DNA of 64,000 nt from Dehalogenimonas formicexedens (GCF_001953175.1 NZ_CP018258.1:124001-188000), one strand, 5' to 3'. Shown: positions 50,595 through 61,749, numbered from the stretch's first letter. Numbers and translations: made by a program. The notes: generated by a model not told the origin, from the letters alone.

Positions 50595-51644
50595 CTATTT
50601 TACGGCAATCTTTCTCAGCTGTCTCGCCGAGTCGATGATGTCTTTCAGTTCAGACGGCTGGATCATCTGGGCGGCGTCGCAACGCGCTTCCTCGGGACGG
50701 TCGTGGACTTCTATCATCAGCCCGGCGGCGCCGGCGGCTATCGAGGCCAGGCTCATCGACCGGATGAGGTCACGCCGCCCGGTGGCGTGGCTGGGATCGA
50801 CGATGATAGGCAGATAGGTCTCCTTCTGGATAACGGGCACCGCCGCCAGGTCGAGCATGTAGCGGGTGAAATTCTTGCCCTTGCCCAGCGGCACGATGCC
50901 GCGCTCGCACAGGATGATGTCCTTGTTGCCCTCGGCGGCGATATACTCAGAGAAACAAAGGAACTCCTCTATAGAGGCGCCGAAGTGACGCTTGAACATC
51001 ACCGGCAGCTTCTTGCGGGCGGCGGTCTGGAGGAGATCCTGGTCGTACATGTTGCGGGCGCCGATCTGGATCATATCGACGTAGTGGCTCACCAGGTCTA
51101 CCTGGGCCTCGCCGCGGACCTCGGTCACCACCGGCATGCCGAATTCCCGGCCTGCGTCCCTCAGCCAGGTGAGAGCCTCGATAGCTTCTTCAGTACCGGC
51201 CGAACCGAGGCCTTGGAAGGAGTGGACGGAGGAGCGGGGCTTGAAGACGCCGCCGCGGAGGATCTGGGCACCGGCGGCCCTGCATTTTTCAGCGATGCGG
51301 AACAGGTCGTCATGGTTTTCGACAGCGCACGGCCCGGCGATGAACACCGGCTCGTCGCCGCCGAGTTCGACGTCGCCGATCTTGACGACGCGGGTGCCGG
51401 TCTCGCCGTAGGCGCTGGAGTATTCACGGTTTATCAGTTTGTAGGGCGCTTCGATCATCCTGGCCTCCTTTACTCCGGGAAGGGCTGCCAGGTGGGTAAA
51501 GTCCGCTTTGGTCTCATCGCCGATGAGGCCGATGATGGTGAGATAGGCGCCGCGGGAGACATCGGTTCTCAGACCGACCTTTGCCACTTCGTCGACGACG
51601 TGCTGCACCTGCTCCGGGGTGGCGTCCTTCTTCATGATGATCAT
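50595..51644 (-). CDS. aroF: DAHP synthase, AroF type with N-terminal ferredoxin-like domain
   Basis: 349 residues, first shikimate-pathway step (PEP + erythrose 4-phosphate). Residues 1-70 form a ferredoxin-like regulatory domain (MIIMKKDATPEQVQHVVDEV); the barrel has FIAGPCAVEN, KPRSSVHSFQGLG and DPSHATGRRDLI, characteristic of the Thermotoga/Bacillus-type (Ibeta) enzyme. A tiny ORF ATG AAC AAA TGA (51652-51641) with SD AAAGGAAA overlaps its start as ATGA, perhaps serving for translational reinitiation. The attenuator lies just upstream. Confidence 0.95.
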   Translation of the reverse strand: MIIMKKDATPEQVQHVVDEVAKVGLRTDVSRGAYLTIIGLIGDETKADFTHLAALPGVKEARMIEAPYKLINREYSSAYGETGTRVVKIGDVELGGDEPVFIAGPCAVENHDDLFRIAEKCRAAGAQILRGGVFKPRSSVHSFQGLGSAGTEEAIEALTWLRDAGREFGMPVVTEVRGEAQVDLVSHYVDMIQIGARNMYDQDLLQTAARKKLPVMFKRHFGASIEEFLCFSEYIAAEGNKDIILCERGIVPLGKGKNFTRYMLDLAAVPVIQKETYLPIIVDPSHATGRRDLIRSMSLASIAAGAAGLMIEVHDRPEEARCDAAQMIQPSELKDIIDSARQLRKIAVK

Positions 51645-51691
51645 TTGTTCATTTTCCTTTCCGAATTTCTGTTGAAAGTCCCCTATAAACT

Positions 51692-51717
51692 GAAAAATCC
51701 TCCACTTGGGAGGATTT
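51692..51717 (-). terminator. Attenuator terminator of the aro operon
   Basis: AAATCCTCC (51717-51709 on the minus strand) pairs with GGAGGATTT (51703-51695) around a 5-nt loop, followed by TTTC. The first arm can instead pair with GGGGAGG (51771-51765) inside the leader peptide's coding sequence, forming an antiterminator. Confidence 0.85.
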
Positions 51718-51746
51718 GTGCTTTGTTTTTGGTGTAACCGGTGCTT

Positions 51747-51830
51747 TTACGCGACGACGCCGTACCTCCCCGACGTGCCCTGCGGGCACCAGGTAAAGTA
51801 GTAATAGACGTAATATTTGCGCATCGACAT
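51747..51830 (-). CDS. Aromatic amino acid leader peptide (27 aa) of the aro operon
   Basis: ATG 51830 to TAA 51747-51749. The peptide contains the run YYVYYYFTW (residues 6-14): five Tyr, one Phe and one Trp, plus another Tyr at 23. GTGCCC/GGGCAC (hairpin just after the run) and GGGGAGG near the end match the segments of a transcription attenuator. It lies between the operon promoter and the terminator. The promoter's -10 box ends 7 nt before the ATG, so the peptide is probably read from a leaderless mRNA. Confidence 0.9.
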   Translation of the reverse strand: MSMRKYYVYYYFTWCPQGTSGRYGVVA

Positions 51831-51837
51831 TTCGGTA

Positions 51838-51866
51838 AAGATAACACGGGCTAAAAAGGTTGTCAA
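51838..51866 (-). promoter_or_regulatory. Promoter of the aromatic operon
   Basis: TTGACA (51866-51861), exactly 17 nt, TATCTT (51843-51838). The only gene-like item downstream before aroF is the leader peptide, starting at or next to the transcription start. Confidence 0.85.
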
Positions 51867-51875
51867 GGGAGGTGA

Positions 51876-51899
51876 GGGGGGAGCCATGCGGCTCCCCCT
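51876..51899 (-). terminator. Hairpin between bacterioferritin and aro promoter
   Basis: gggggagcc (51877-51885) pairs with ggctccccc (51890-51898) around atgc. There is no U-run, so it may be a weak or factor-assisted terminator for the bacterioferritin gene. Confidence 0.55.
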
Positions 51900-51987
51900 G
51901 ATTAGGATTGCGATTTTTGTCACCGGCTGACCGGGGGGTTCCTTTTCTTCAGTGCTCTCCAAGCTGCGGGAGAGGAATAATCGGAAG

Positions 51988-52455
51988 TTATTCGACCCGG
52001 GTGGACAGGAAGACCTGGATGCCCATCTGGCCGATCTGGTCCTGGGTCGTCTCGATCTCGTCGACGTGGCCGTCTTCATCGTCGAGGATGGACTGGAGAA
52101 GATCGCGGGTGGCGTTGTCGGCGACATCACGGGCAAGCTTGACGGCGGTGTTGTAGGACTTGACGGCGCCGTTCTCCAGCATGAGGTCGTTCTCGAACAT
52201 CTTGGGGACGTCGGCGCCGATATACATCTTGCGATACTCCGAAACGATGGGAACACCCTCGAGGAAGAGGATGCGGCTGATAAGTTTCTCGGCGTGCTTC
52301 ATCTCGACGATGGCGCGTTTCTGGATCGTCTTGTGGAGCTTCTCGAAGCCCCAGTTTTCGCACATCTCGGCGTGAACCATGTACTGGTTGGTGGCGGTGA
52401 GTTCGTCGGCCAGAAGTGAATTAAGGGTCGCAATAAGCTGGGTATCGCCTTTCAT
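51988..52455 (-). CDS. bfr: Bacterioferritin
   Basis: The 155-residue four-helix protein has ferroxidase-type residues in LADELTATNQY, CENWGFEKLH and EMKHAEKLISRILFLEG, with a Met in the EMKHA position that is the haem ligand in bacterioferritins. It stores iron. GGAGGC lies before ATG 52455. Expression is likely iron- or stress-linked, but no operator is visible. The C terminus (STRVE) is short. Confidence 0.93.
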   Translation of the reverse strand: MKGDTQLIATLNSLLADELTATNQYMVHAEMCENWGFEKLHKTIQKRAIVEMKHAEKLISRILFLEGVPIVSEYRKMYIGADVPKMFENDLMLENGAVKSYNTAVKLARDVADNATRDLLQSILDDEDGHVDEIETTQDQIGQMGIQVFLSTRVE

Positions 52456-52527
52456 TTTGCCTCCTTGTTATTTGGATATAACTCAATATTACCACCGAAA
52501 AATCCAGTTACAAACAGGGCGGCTGCC

Positions 52528-52581
52528 AGCTTTCAGCTATCAGCTATCAGTCGACAGTTTACAGTTTTCAGTAAACAGTTC
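52528..52581. repeat. cagctatcag / cagttttcag dispersed repeat
   Basis: Short A/T-rich words (tcagctatcagctatcag, acagtttacagttttcag) repeat in tandem. A related fragment lies at about 6640-6660. Confidence 0.6.
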
Positions 52582-52602
52582 GGGTGAGTGGGGGGATTGC
52601 CC

Positions 52603-52840
52603 TCTCCTTCAATTCCTCTCCCACGCGGGGGCGAGGAAAGACGAGGCGGGCGGGTTAAAAACCCGCCCTACGGCAGGATGGGCACGGCGTGCCGTGCCGC
52701 TACGGGAACAATGAAATTACCGATCGGTCATTCAAAGTCTCCCCGACTAGTCGCGAAGCCTGATGGATAACGGGAAGAGGGCGGGCGAGCGCCGCTGACC
52801 CTACGCGGCGAGGTTCTCTCCTTTAATTCCTCTCCCGGTC
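52603..52840. repeat. Two copies of the ctctcctt-aattcctctccc hairpin repeat
   Basis: Copies at 52603-52638 and 52815-52840 resemble 11279-11312. Between them lies a palindromic gcacggcgtgccgtgc element. Confidence 0.65.
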
Positions 52841-52946
52841 CCTCGCCTTCCCTGATTGAAATGCGGGGCAAACGCGCAGGACGGTAGAGGAAAGATTGAT
52901 TATTTTTAGCATGTGTCGCCCATTTGCGGGGCGTAGGATTGGGCTG

Positions 52947-52975
52947 TTGACAGCCAATCTCCCAAGTGATACACT
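52947..52975 (+). promoter_or_regulatory. str operon promoter
   Basis: TTGACA (52947-52952), 17-nt spacer, TACACT (52970-52975). Transcription would start about 52982, leaving a leader of about 120 nt before rpsL. Confidence 0.85.
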
Positions 52976-53046
52976 AACCGATTGTTGTGGCTTTTTGCCG
53001 CACGGGCAGATGATGCATACCAGGCAGTCTGCCAGCGGGCTTAACG

Positions 53047-53077
53047 AAGGATGAGCTCGTCTCGTCCTTTATTTTTG
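53047..53077 (+). terminator. Possible attenuator in the rpsL leader
   Basis: aaggatgag (53047-53055) pairs with ctcgtcctt (53061-53069, one G-T pair), followed by tatttttg. It lies between the str promoter and the rpsL ribosome binding site (aaggagc, 53089-53095), so it can act only as a conditional terminator or RNA structure. Confidence 0.5.
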
Positions 53078-53100
53078 TCCGGAATAATAAGGAGCACACG

Positions 53101-53529
53101 ATGCCTACAGTGAACCAGTTGATCCGAAAAGGGCGCCATAAGCTGACCAAGAAGGCCAAGACTCCGGCGCTGCATTACAATTTCAATGCGCTCAAGAACC
53201 GCACCTCCTACGGCGCCGGTTCACCCCAGAAGCGCGGCGTGTGCTTACAGGTGAAGACGACCACCCCCAAGAAACCGAACTCGGCGCTCCGCAAGATCGC
53301 CCGCGTCCGCTTATCCAATCACATGGAAGTCACCGCCTACATCGGCGGCGAGGGACACAACCTCCAGGAGCACTCGGTGGTACTTATCCGCGGCGGCAGG
53401 GTGCCTGATTTACCGGGCGTCCGCTACCACATCGTGCGCGGCACACTCGACACCGCCGGCGTAGCCAACCGCAAGCAGGGCCGCTCAAAGTACGGCGCCA
53501 AGGTCGCCAAGGCAGCCGCCAAGAAATAA
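53101..53529 (+). CDS. rpsL: 30S ribosomal protein S12
   Basis: 142 residues, decoding-centre protein. It has the PNSALRK loop ([25 protein letters not shown] in part) with Lys at the classic streptomycin-resistance position, and [12 protein letters not shown]. An N-terminal insertion ([19 protein letters not shown]) makes it slightly longer than E. coli S12. AAGGAG lies 5 nt before the ATG. It is the first gene of a str-S10-spc run. Confidence 0.97.
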   Translation: MPTVNQLIRKGRHKLTKKAKTPALHYNFNALKNRTSYGAGSPQKRGVCLQVKTTTPKKPNSALRKIARVRLSNHMEVTAYIGGEGHNLQEHSVVLIRGGRVPDLPGVRYHIVRGTLDTAGVANRKQGRSKYGAKVAKAAAKK

Positions 53530-53566
53530 AACCCCTTCATTACAGGGAGGCATTTAGAAAAGAAAA

Positions 53567-54037
<471 letters not shown>

Positions 54038-54065
54038 ACACAAAAGGAAACTCGAAACATTTTTT

Positions 54066-56162
<2,097 letters not shown>

Positions 56163-56176
56163 GGGATATAGAAACG

Positions 56177-56485
56177 ATGGGCAAACAGAAGATCCGCATC
56201 AAGCTAAAAGGGTTCGACCACAAGGTGCTCGACCAGTCGGCGCTGCAGATCGTCGAGGCGCTGGAGCGCACCGGCGCGGTCATTTCCGGACCGGTGCCGC
56301 TGCCGACCCAGATCAAGAAGTACTCCGTCATCCGGGCGTCCTTCATCGATAAGGACTCCCAGGAGCAGTTCGAGGTCCGCACCCACAAGCGGCTCATCGA
56401 CATCGTGGAGACGACCAGTAAAACAATCGACGCGCTGACCAGCCTCAACATGCCGGCCGGCGTCAGCATTGATATCAAGCTATAG
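56177..56485 (+). CDS. rpsJ: 30S ribosomal protein S10
   Basis: 102 residues: [57 protein letters not shown] (in part). It begins only 14 nt after fusA, in place of tuf. Confidence 0.97.
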   Translation: MGKQKIRIKLKGFDHKVLDQSALQIVEALERTGAVISGPVPLPTQIKKYSVIRASFIDKDSQEQFEVRTHKRLIDIVETTSKTIDALTSLNMPAGVSIDIKL

Positions 56486-56518
56486 GCCAATTTTAGATTA
56501 ACCTTTAGGAAACTAGAG

Positions 56519-57142
56519 ATGATGAACGGGATTATCGGTAAGAAACTGGGTATGACCCAGGTCTACGGCGAAGGCGGCAAGGCGGAACCGGTTACGGTGC
56601 TTGCGGTCGGGCCGTGCACGGTCACCATGCTGCGAACGGTTGAAAAGGACGGCTATGCCGCCGCTCAACTGGGTTTCGGCAAAGCCAAGAACCTGGCCAA
56701 GGCTGAAAAAGGCCACACCAAGGACCTTGGCGAGTTCCGCCACCTGCGCGAGTTCCGGCTGGAAGATACCGCCGGAATCGAGGTCGGCGCCAAGATCGAC
56801 GCCGGGCTGTTTAACGACGGCGAACTGATCGATGTCACTGGTACCTCCAAGGGCAAGGGGTTTGCCGGCGGCGTCAAGCGCCACGGCTTCCATGGCGGCC
56901 CCAAGACCCACGGCCAGAGCGACCGCCATCGTGCCCCGGGCTCCGTCGGCTCGACCACTACCCCGGGCCGCGTCTACCCCGGCACCCGCATGGCCGGGCA
57001 CATGGGCCACGAACAGGTCACGGTACGCTGCCTCAAGGTGGTCAAGGCCGACAAAGAGAAGAACCTGCTTCTGGTGCGCGGGGCTGTCCCCGGCGCCAAG
57101 AACGGTCTTATCCTGATTAAAAAATCGAAGAAGAGCAAGTAA
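56519..57142 (+). CDS. rplC: 50S ribosomal protein L3
   Basis: 207 residues (ATG 56519 or 56522). GIIGKKLGMTQVYGEGGKAEPVTVL start, GKGFAGGVKRHGFHGGP-THG loop and GHMGHEQVTVR are diagnostic. The Gln in the loop targeted by methyltransferase PrmB in E. coli is present. Confidence 0.97.
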   Translation: MMNGIIGKKLGMTQVYGEGGKAEPVTVLAVGPCTVTMLRTVEKDGYAAAQLGFGKAKNLAKAEKGHTKDLGEFRHLREFRLEDTAGIEVGAKIDAGLFNDGELIDVTGTSKGKGFAGGVKRHGFHGGPKTHGQSDRHRAPGSVGSTTTPGRVYPGTRMAGHMGHEQVTVRCLKVVKADKEKNLLLVRGAVPGAKNGLILIKKSKKSK

Positions 57143-57775
57143 ATGGAAATTGCCGTTTATAATACCCAGGGCCAGGTGGTCAAGAACTTAAGCGTCAGCG
57201 AAGCGGTGTTCGGCGTCCCGATGAACGATGCGGTGGTGCACCAGGCGCTGGTCGCCCAGGCCGCCAACGCCCGGCAGGGCACCCAGAGCACCAAAGGCCG
57301 CAGCGAAGTGGCCGGTTCTTCCAAGAAGCTGTTCCGCCAGAAAGGCACCGGCGAAGCCCGGGCCGGATCGATCAAAAGCGGCCTCAGGCCAGGAGGCGGC
57401 ATCATGTTCGGCCCCAAGCCGCGGGATTTCGGCAAGGCGCTGCCCAAAAAGGTCAGGCAACTGGCTATCCGCTGCCTGCTTTCCGATAAGTTTTCCAGCG
57501 GCGGACTGAAGGTCGTCGAAGGCTTCAATTTCGAGACCCCCAGGACCAAGGACATGGCGGCGCTGCTCAGCACCCTGGAGTGCAGCCCTTCGGCTATCGT
57601 AGCTACCGCCGGGGTCGACCAAAAAGTAGTTTTGTCAGCCCGGAACCTGCCCAAGGTCAAAACCACTCCGGCCAATCTGCTGAACGTGGTTGACCTGATG
57701 AAGTACGACAAGCTCGTCCTCACCGAGGAAGCGCTGGTCTTGGTCGAAAAGGTCTGGGGCGGCGAGGCCGTTTAA
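57143..57775 (+). CDS. rplD: 50S ribosomal protein L4
   Basis: 210 residues, starting 1 nt after the L3 stop. RQGTQSTKGRSEVAGSSKKLFRQKGTGEARAGS (in part) is the extended loop lining the exit tunnel. In E. coli L4 also autoregulates the S10 operon; whether this happens here is unknown. Confidence 0.97.
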   Translation: MEIAVYNTQGQVVKNLSVSEAVFGVPMNDAVVHQALVAQAANARQGTQSTKGRSEVAGSSKKLFRQKGTGEARAGSIKSGLRPGGGIMFGPKPRDFGKALPKKVRQLAIRCLLSDKFSSGGLKVVEGFNFETPRTKDMAALLSTLECSPSAIVATAGVDQKVVLSARNLPKVKTTPANLLNVVDLMKYDKLVLTEEALVLVEKVWGGEAV

Positions 57776-57784
57776 GGAGAATCC

Positions 57785-58069
57785 ATGCATATTTTAGATG
57801 TATTAAAAAAGCCGCTGATCACCGAGAAAAACGCCCGGCTGCAGGAAGCCAACCAGTATGCCTTCGAGGTGGCCGACGAGGCCACCAAGCCCCAGATCAA
57901 AGCGGCGGTGGAGACGGCTTATAAAGTTACGGTGACCGGGGTTAACGTCATCGTTGTCAAAGGCAAAGAAAAACGAATGGGACGCGGCATGTACCGCTCT
58001 CCGGACTGGAAAAAAGCCCTGGTCACCCTGAAGGCCGGCGACAAGATCCAGTTCTTTGAAGGGGTATAA
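57785..58069 (+). CDS. rplW: 50S ribosomal protein L23
   Basis: 94 residues: [39 protein letters not shown] (in part) and a [16 protein letters not shown] extension. It forms the docking site at the tunnel exit. AAGGAG lies 7 nt before the ATG. Confidence 0.96.
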   Translation: MHILDVLKKPLITEKNARLQEANQYAFEVADEATKPQIKAAVETAYKVTVTGVNVIVVKGKEKRMGRGMYRSPDWKKALVTLKAGDKIQFFEGV

Positions 58070-58071
58070 CT

Positions 58072-58896
58072 ATGGCACTTAAAGAATACAACCCGACTTC
58101 GGCGGGCCGCCGGCATCAGACCGGGTACTCCTTCGAGGAGATCACCAAGGCCAGGCCGGAAAAGTCGCTGACCATGACGGTCAAGCAGGAAGCCGGGCGC
58201 AACAGCCAGGGCAAGCTGACGGTACGGCACCGCGGCGGCGGCGCCCGGAAGGTTATTCGCATCATCGATTTCAAACGCGAAAAGATCGGCATTCCCGGCA
58301 AGGTAGCGGCTATCGAGTACGACCCGCACCGTTCCGCACGCATTGCCCTCATCTTCTACGTCGACGGCGCCAAGCGTTACATCCTGGCACCCCAGGGTTT
58401 GAAGGTCGGCGAGACGATCATGACCGCCCCTGACGCCGAACTCAAACCCGGCAACGCGCTGCCGCTCAAGAGCATGCCCTCGGGCACGCTCATCCATAAC
58501 ATCGAACTTGAACCAGGCCGCGGCGGCAAGCTGGTGCGTTCCGCCGGTGATTCCGCCCAGCTCATGGCCAAGGAAGGCGAATACGCCCTGGTCCGCCTGC
58601 CCTCAGGCGAGGTACGGCGGATACGCATCGACTGCTACGCCACGGTTGGCGTCGTGGGCAACGAGGAACACCAGACGGTGTCGCTGGGCAAGGCCGGGCG
58701 CAAGCGCCACATGGGCTTCAGGCCTACCGTCAGAGGCTCGGCGATGACGCCGCGCGATCATCCGCACGGTGGCGGTGAAGGCCGCACGCCTATCGGTATG
58801 CCCGGACCGAAAACGCCCTGGGGCAAGCCGGCGCTGGGCTTTAAAACTCGCCAGCCCAAGGCTTCGGACAAACTCATCGTCAAGCGGCGGAGGTAG
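58072..58896 (+). CDS. rplB: 50S ribosomal protein L2
   Basis: 274 residues: [21 protein letters not shown], the [19 protein letters not shown] segment and C-terminal [22 protein letters not shown] with the conserved His near the peptidyl-transferase centre. Confidence 0.98.
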   Translation: MALKEYNPTSAGRRHQTGYSFEEITKARPEKSLTMTVKQEAGRNSQGKLTVRHRGGGARKVIRIIDFKREKIGIPGKVAAIEYDPHRSARIALIFYVDGAKRYILAPQGLKVGETIMTAPDAELKPGNALPLKSMPSGTLIHNIELEPGRGGKLVRSAGDSAQLMAKEGEYALVRLPSGEVRRIRIDCYATVGVVGNEEHQTVSLGKAGRKRHMGFRPTVRGSAMTPRDHPHGGGEGRTPIGMPGPKTPWGKPALGFKTRQPKASDKLIVKRRR

Positions 58897-58901
58897 AATA
58901 G

Positions 58902-59201
58902 ATGTCACGTTCTGTTAAAAAAGGGCCTGCAGTAGAGGCCAAGCTGATGAAAAAGGTTGAAGAGGCCAACCGCTCCGGCAAGAAGGTCCTGATCAAGACC
59001 TGGGCGCGGTGGTCCACGATTCTCCCTGAAATGGTGGGTCTGAATATCGGCGTCCATGACGGCCGGCGCCACATGCCGGTTTTTATCACCGAAAATATGG
59101 TAGGGCACCGGCTGGGCGAATTTGCTTCCACCCGGACCTTCCGCGGCCACGGCGCCGGTAAGGCAGCCGAAGCCGCGCCGGCAAAAAAACAAGGGGCATA
59201 A
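58902..59201 (+). CDS. rpsS: 30S ribosomal protein S19
   Basis: 99 residues: [21 protein letters not shown] and [18 protein letters not shown]-like [18 protein letters not shown]. The C terminus adds [11 protein letters not shown]. Confidence 0.96.
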   Translation: MSRSVKKGPAVEAKLMKKVEEANRSGKKVLIKTWARWSTILPEMVGLNIGVHDGRRHMPVFITENMVGHRLGEFASTRTFRGHGAGKAAEAAPAKKQGA

Positions 59202-59204
59202 ATT

Positions 59205-59543
59205 ATGCAGGTTAAAGCAGTATCAATGAATACCGGGGTTCCGGCCAGCAAGGTCAGGCTGTATATCGACCTGGTCCGGGGCAAGTCGGTGGCCGAAGCA
59301 CTGGCCATCCTGAAATTCGCTCCGTCGCCCTCGGCTGTAAGCGTGGCCAAAACGGTTAAATCCGCGGCTGCCAATGCCGAGAACAATTTCCAGCTGGAAC
59401 CGTCCGCGCTTAAAGTGGTCAAGATTTTCGCCGACGGCGCACCGATGATGAAACGTCATAAGCCGCGTTCGCGCGGCCGGGCGTCGCCGATTCTTAAAAG
59501 GTCGAGCAATATCACCGTCGTCGTGGCTGACCAGGAGGTTTAA
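59205..59543 (+). CDS. rplV: 50S ribosomal protein L22
   Basis: 112 residues: [27 protein letters not shown] (in part) and [26 protein letters not shown] at the tunnel loop and C terminus. Its stop overlaps the rpsC start by 1 nt. Confidence 0.96.
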   Translation: MQVKAVSMNTGVPASKVRLYIDLVRGKSVAEALAILKFAPSPSAVSVAKTVKSAAANAENNFQLEPSALKVVKIFADGAPMMKRHKPRSRGRASPILKRSSNITVVVADQEV

Positions 59544-60409
59544 TGGGACGCAAGGTTCATCCGTACGCTTTCCGCATCGGGGCCATCAAGGGCTGGAACG
59601 CCAAGTGGTACGCCGATAAGCACTTCTCGGAAAATCTCCTGGAAGATTTGAAGCTGCGGCAGGGCATCAAGCAGAAATACGTCGATGCCGGCATCTCCAA
59701 TATCGAGATCGAACGCCAGGCCAACAAGGTTTCGGTCACCGTGGCTACTTCACGGCCGGGTATCGTGATCGGCCGCGGCGGCCAGCGCGTCGACGAGATG
59801 CGCAAGTTCCTGGAAGAGCTGGCTGGCAAGAGGATCCAGCTCAATATCCACGAGATCGGCCAGCCGGAACTGGACGCCTTCCTGGTGGCCCGCTCGGTCG
59901 CCGACCAGATGGAGCGCCGCATTGCCTACCGCCGCGCCATGAAACAGGCGATGTTCCGCACCCGGCAATCCGGGGCCAAGGGCATCAAGATCGCCTGTGC
60001 CGGCAGGTTGGGCGGCGTGGAAATCGCCCGGCGCGAAATGATGCATGACGGCCGCGTGCCGCTGCACACCATCCGCGCCGATATCGATTACGGCTTTGCC
60101 GAGGCTAAAACCGCCCTGGGCCGCATCGGGGTCAAGGTCTGGATCTACCGCGGCGATATTTTACCTGAGAACAAAGCCGAGGCCGAGGAAGCCGAAATGA
60201 CGGAAATGACACCGTCAGCCGCGGCCCAACCGGTTGCCAGGACCGAAGCCGCGCCGGCCGAGGTTTCGGCCGCGCCAGCAGCGGAGGCCAAACCGCGCAG
60301 CCGCAAGAAAGCGGAAACCGCGGTTGAGACCACCGCCCCGGCCGCGGATGCCGCTCCGGCCCCCAAACGGCGCAGCCGCAAGGCGGAAGAGAAAACTGAA
60401 GAGGCCTAG
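59543..60409 (+). CDS. rpsC: 30S ribosomal protein S3 with long C-terminal extension
   Basis: 288 residues. The first about 212 match S3 ([14 protein letters not shown] domain [19 protein letters not shown], ending [12 protein letters not shown]). The remaining about 75 residues are a low-complexity Ala/Pro/Glu tail with two basic motifs ([10 protein letters not shown] and [10 protein letters not shown]). Most bacterial S3 proteins are 210-235 residues, so the tail is an addition, perhaps disordered and rRNA- or mRNA-contacting. Confidence 0.95.
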   Translation: MGRKVHPYAFRIGAIKGWNAKWYADKHFSENLLEDLKLRQGIKQKYVDAGISNIEIERQANKVSVTVATSRPGIVIGRGGQRVDEMRKFLEELAGKRIQLNIHEIGQPELDAFLVARSVADQMERRIAYRRAMKQAMFRTRQSGAKGIKIACAGRLGGVEIARREMMHDGRVPLHTIRADIDYGFAEAKTALGRIGVKVWIYRGDILPENKAEAEEAEMTEMTPSAAAQPVARTEAAPAEVSAAPAAEAKPRSRKKAETAVETTAPAADAAPAPKRRSRKAEEKTEEA

Positions 60410-60434
60410 CGCCGGCCTTCATTAGAGGAATACC

Positions 60435-60878
60435 ATGCAGCAACCAAAACGAGTCAAATACCGCAAGAGCCATAAGGGCCACCGCCACGGTGAGGCCCAG
60501 GCCGGCAATAAAATCGATTTCGGCGATTTCGGCCTGCAGGCCACCTCGACCGCCTGGGTCACCGCCCGGCAGATCGAAGCCGCGCGGCGCGCCATGACCC
60601 GCTACATCAAGCGCGGCGGCAAGGTGTGGATCCGCATTTTCCCGGATCACCCGGTCACCGCCAAGCCTGCAGAAACCCGCATGGGTTCCGGCAAGGGCGC
60701 CCCGGACCACTGGATCGCCGTGGTCAAGCGCGGCCGGATGCTGTTCGAGATGGGCGGTGTAGATGAAGGGACAGCCCGCGAAGCCATGAGGCTGGCGGCT
60801 TACAAGCTGCCGCTCCAGTCAAAGTTCGTCCTGAAAACCGGCGAAGCGGCTGCCGCGGCGGTCGAGGAGGCAGCATAA
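60435..60878 (+). CDS. rplP: 50S ribosomal protein L16
   Basis: 147 residues: [46 protein letters not shown] (in part) and [20 protein letters not shown]. It lies at the A-site finger/tRNA region. Confidence 0.97.
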   Translation: MQQPKRVKYRKSHKGHRHGEAQAGNKIDFGDFGLQATSTAWVTARQIEAARRAMTRYIKRGGKVWIRIFPDHPVTAKPAETRMGSGKGAPDHWIAVVKRGRMLFEMGGVDEGTAREAMRLAAYKLPLQSKFVLKTGEAAAAAVEEAA

Positions 60879-60879
60879 C

Positions 60880-61077
60880 ATGAAAATCGAAGAGATCAGG
60901 CACCTTTCGGCCGAGCAGATCAAGAAAGAAATGGACGCCGCGCACCGCGAGTTCATGGAACTGCGCTTCAAGCTGGCGACGAAGCAGCTGGTCAACCACC
61001 GGCAACTGCCGGCGGTCAAGAAGAAGATCGCCCAATTCCAGACGGTGCTCCGCGAGCGCGCCCTGGGCATAAGGTAG
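60880..61077 (+). CDS. rpmC: 50S ribosomal protein L29
   Basis: 65 residues: EIRHLSAEQIKKEMDAAHREFMELRF and VKKKIAQFQTVLRER; a helical hairpin near the tunnel exit. Starts 1 nt after the L16 stop. Confidence 0.95.
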   Translation: MKIEEIRHLSAEQIKKEMDAAHREFMELRFKLATKQLVNHRQLPAVKKKIAQFQTVLRERALGIR

Positions 61078-61083
61078 GATAAG

Positions 61084-61374
61084 ATGGAACAGAAACCGCA
61101 AGCCAAGACCATGATAGGCCGGGTGGTGTCCGACAAGATGATGAAAACGGTCATAATCGAAGTCGAGGGCAGCCGCCAGCACCCGATCTACAAGAAGGCC
61201 TATAAAGTGGTCAAGAAATACCAGGTTCACGACGAGGCCGGCGCCGCCCATTACGGCGATATCGTCGAAGTGGCGCCGTCGCGCCCGCTGTCGCGCACCA
61301 AGCACTTCCGGTTGCTGCGCGTCCTCACCCGGGGCGAGGTGGCGGAGTCTGCCGAACTCAAGGAGATCACCTAA
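61084..61374 (+). CDS. rpsQ: 30S ribosomal protein S17
   Basis: 96 residues: GRVVSDKMMKTVIIEVEGSRQHPIYKKAYKVVKKYQVHDE (in part) and RPLSRTKHFRLL. GATAAG precedes the ATG. Confidence 0.95.
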   Translation: MEQKPQAKTMIGRVVSDKMMKTVIIEVEGSRQHPIYKKAYKVVKKYQVHDEAGAAHYGDIVEVAPSRPLSRTKHFRLLRVLTRGEVAESAELKEIT

Positions 61375-61743
61375 ATGATACAGGCTTACACGCGCCTCAA
61401 GGTGGCCGACAACACCGGCGCCAAGTCGCTGATGTGCGTCAACGTCCTGGGCGGCAGCGGCAAGAGCCGCGGCCGTATCGGCGATGTCATCGTCTGCTCG
61501 GTCAAGCGCGCTTCGCCGGATTCCGCGGTCAAGGAAGGCACCGTGGTCAAGGCGGTCATCGTGCGCCAGGTATCGCCGCTGCGGCGGTCCGACGGTTCCT
61601 ACATCAAGTTCGACGACAACGCCGCCGTCATTTTAACCGATAAAAACGAACCCCGGGGCACCCGCATCTTCGGTCCCGTAGCCCGTGAGCTGCGCGACAA
61701 GAAATTCCTGAAGATCCTGTCCCTGGCGCCGGAGGTCTTATAA
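61375..61743 (+). CDS. rplN: 50S ribosomal protein L14
   Basis: 122 residues: [27 protein letters not shown] and [28 protein letters not shown]. It starts directly after the S17 stop. Confidence 0.97.
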   Translation: MIQAYTRLKVADNTGAKSLMCVNVLGGSGKSRGRIGDVIVCSVKRASPDSAVKEGTVVKAVIVRQVSPLRRSDGSYIKFDDNAAVILTDKNEPRGTRIFGPVARELRDKKFLKILSLAPEVL

Positions 61744-61749
61744 CCGATT

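Larger units (their letters stand above)
52456..52946. other. Repeat-rich intergenic region
   Basis: Apart from a short AT-rich stretch after the bacterioferritin start, it is made of dispersed elements: an agctatcagctatcag/cagtttacagttttcag run (52528-52581), hairpin repeats at 52603-52638 and 52815-52840, and a ccgccctacggcaggatgggcacggcgtgccg-type element (52655-52710, in part). Short frames here lack SD sites and no gene is supported. Confidence 0.75.

Noticed and set aside
51747-52256. 169-codon minus-strand frame overlapping bacterioferritin
   Set aside because: Its first part is a shadow of the ferritin gene. Only the final 27 codons (from ATG 51830) make sense, as the leader peptide.
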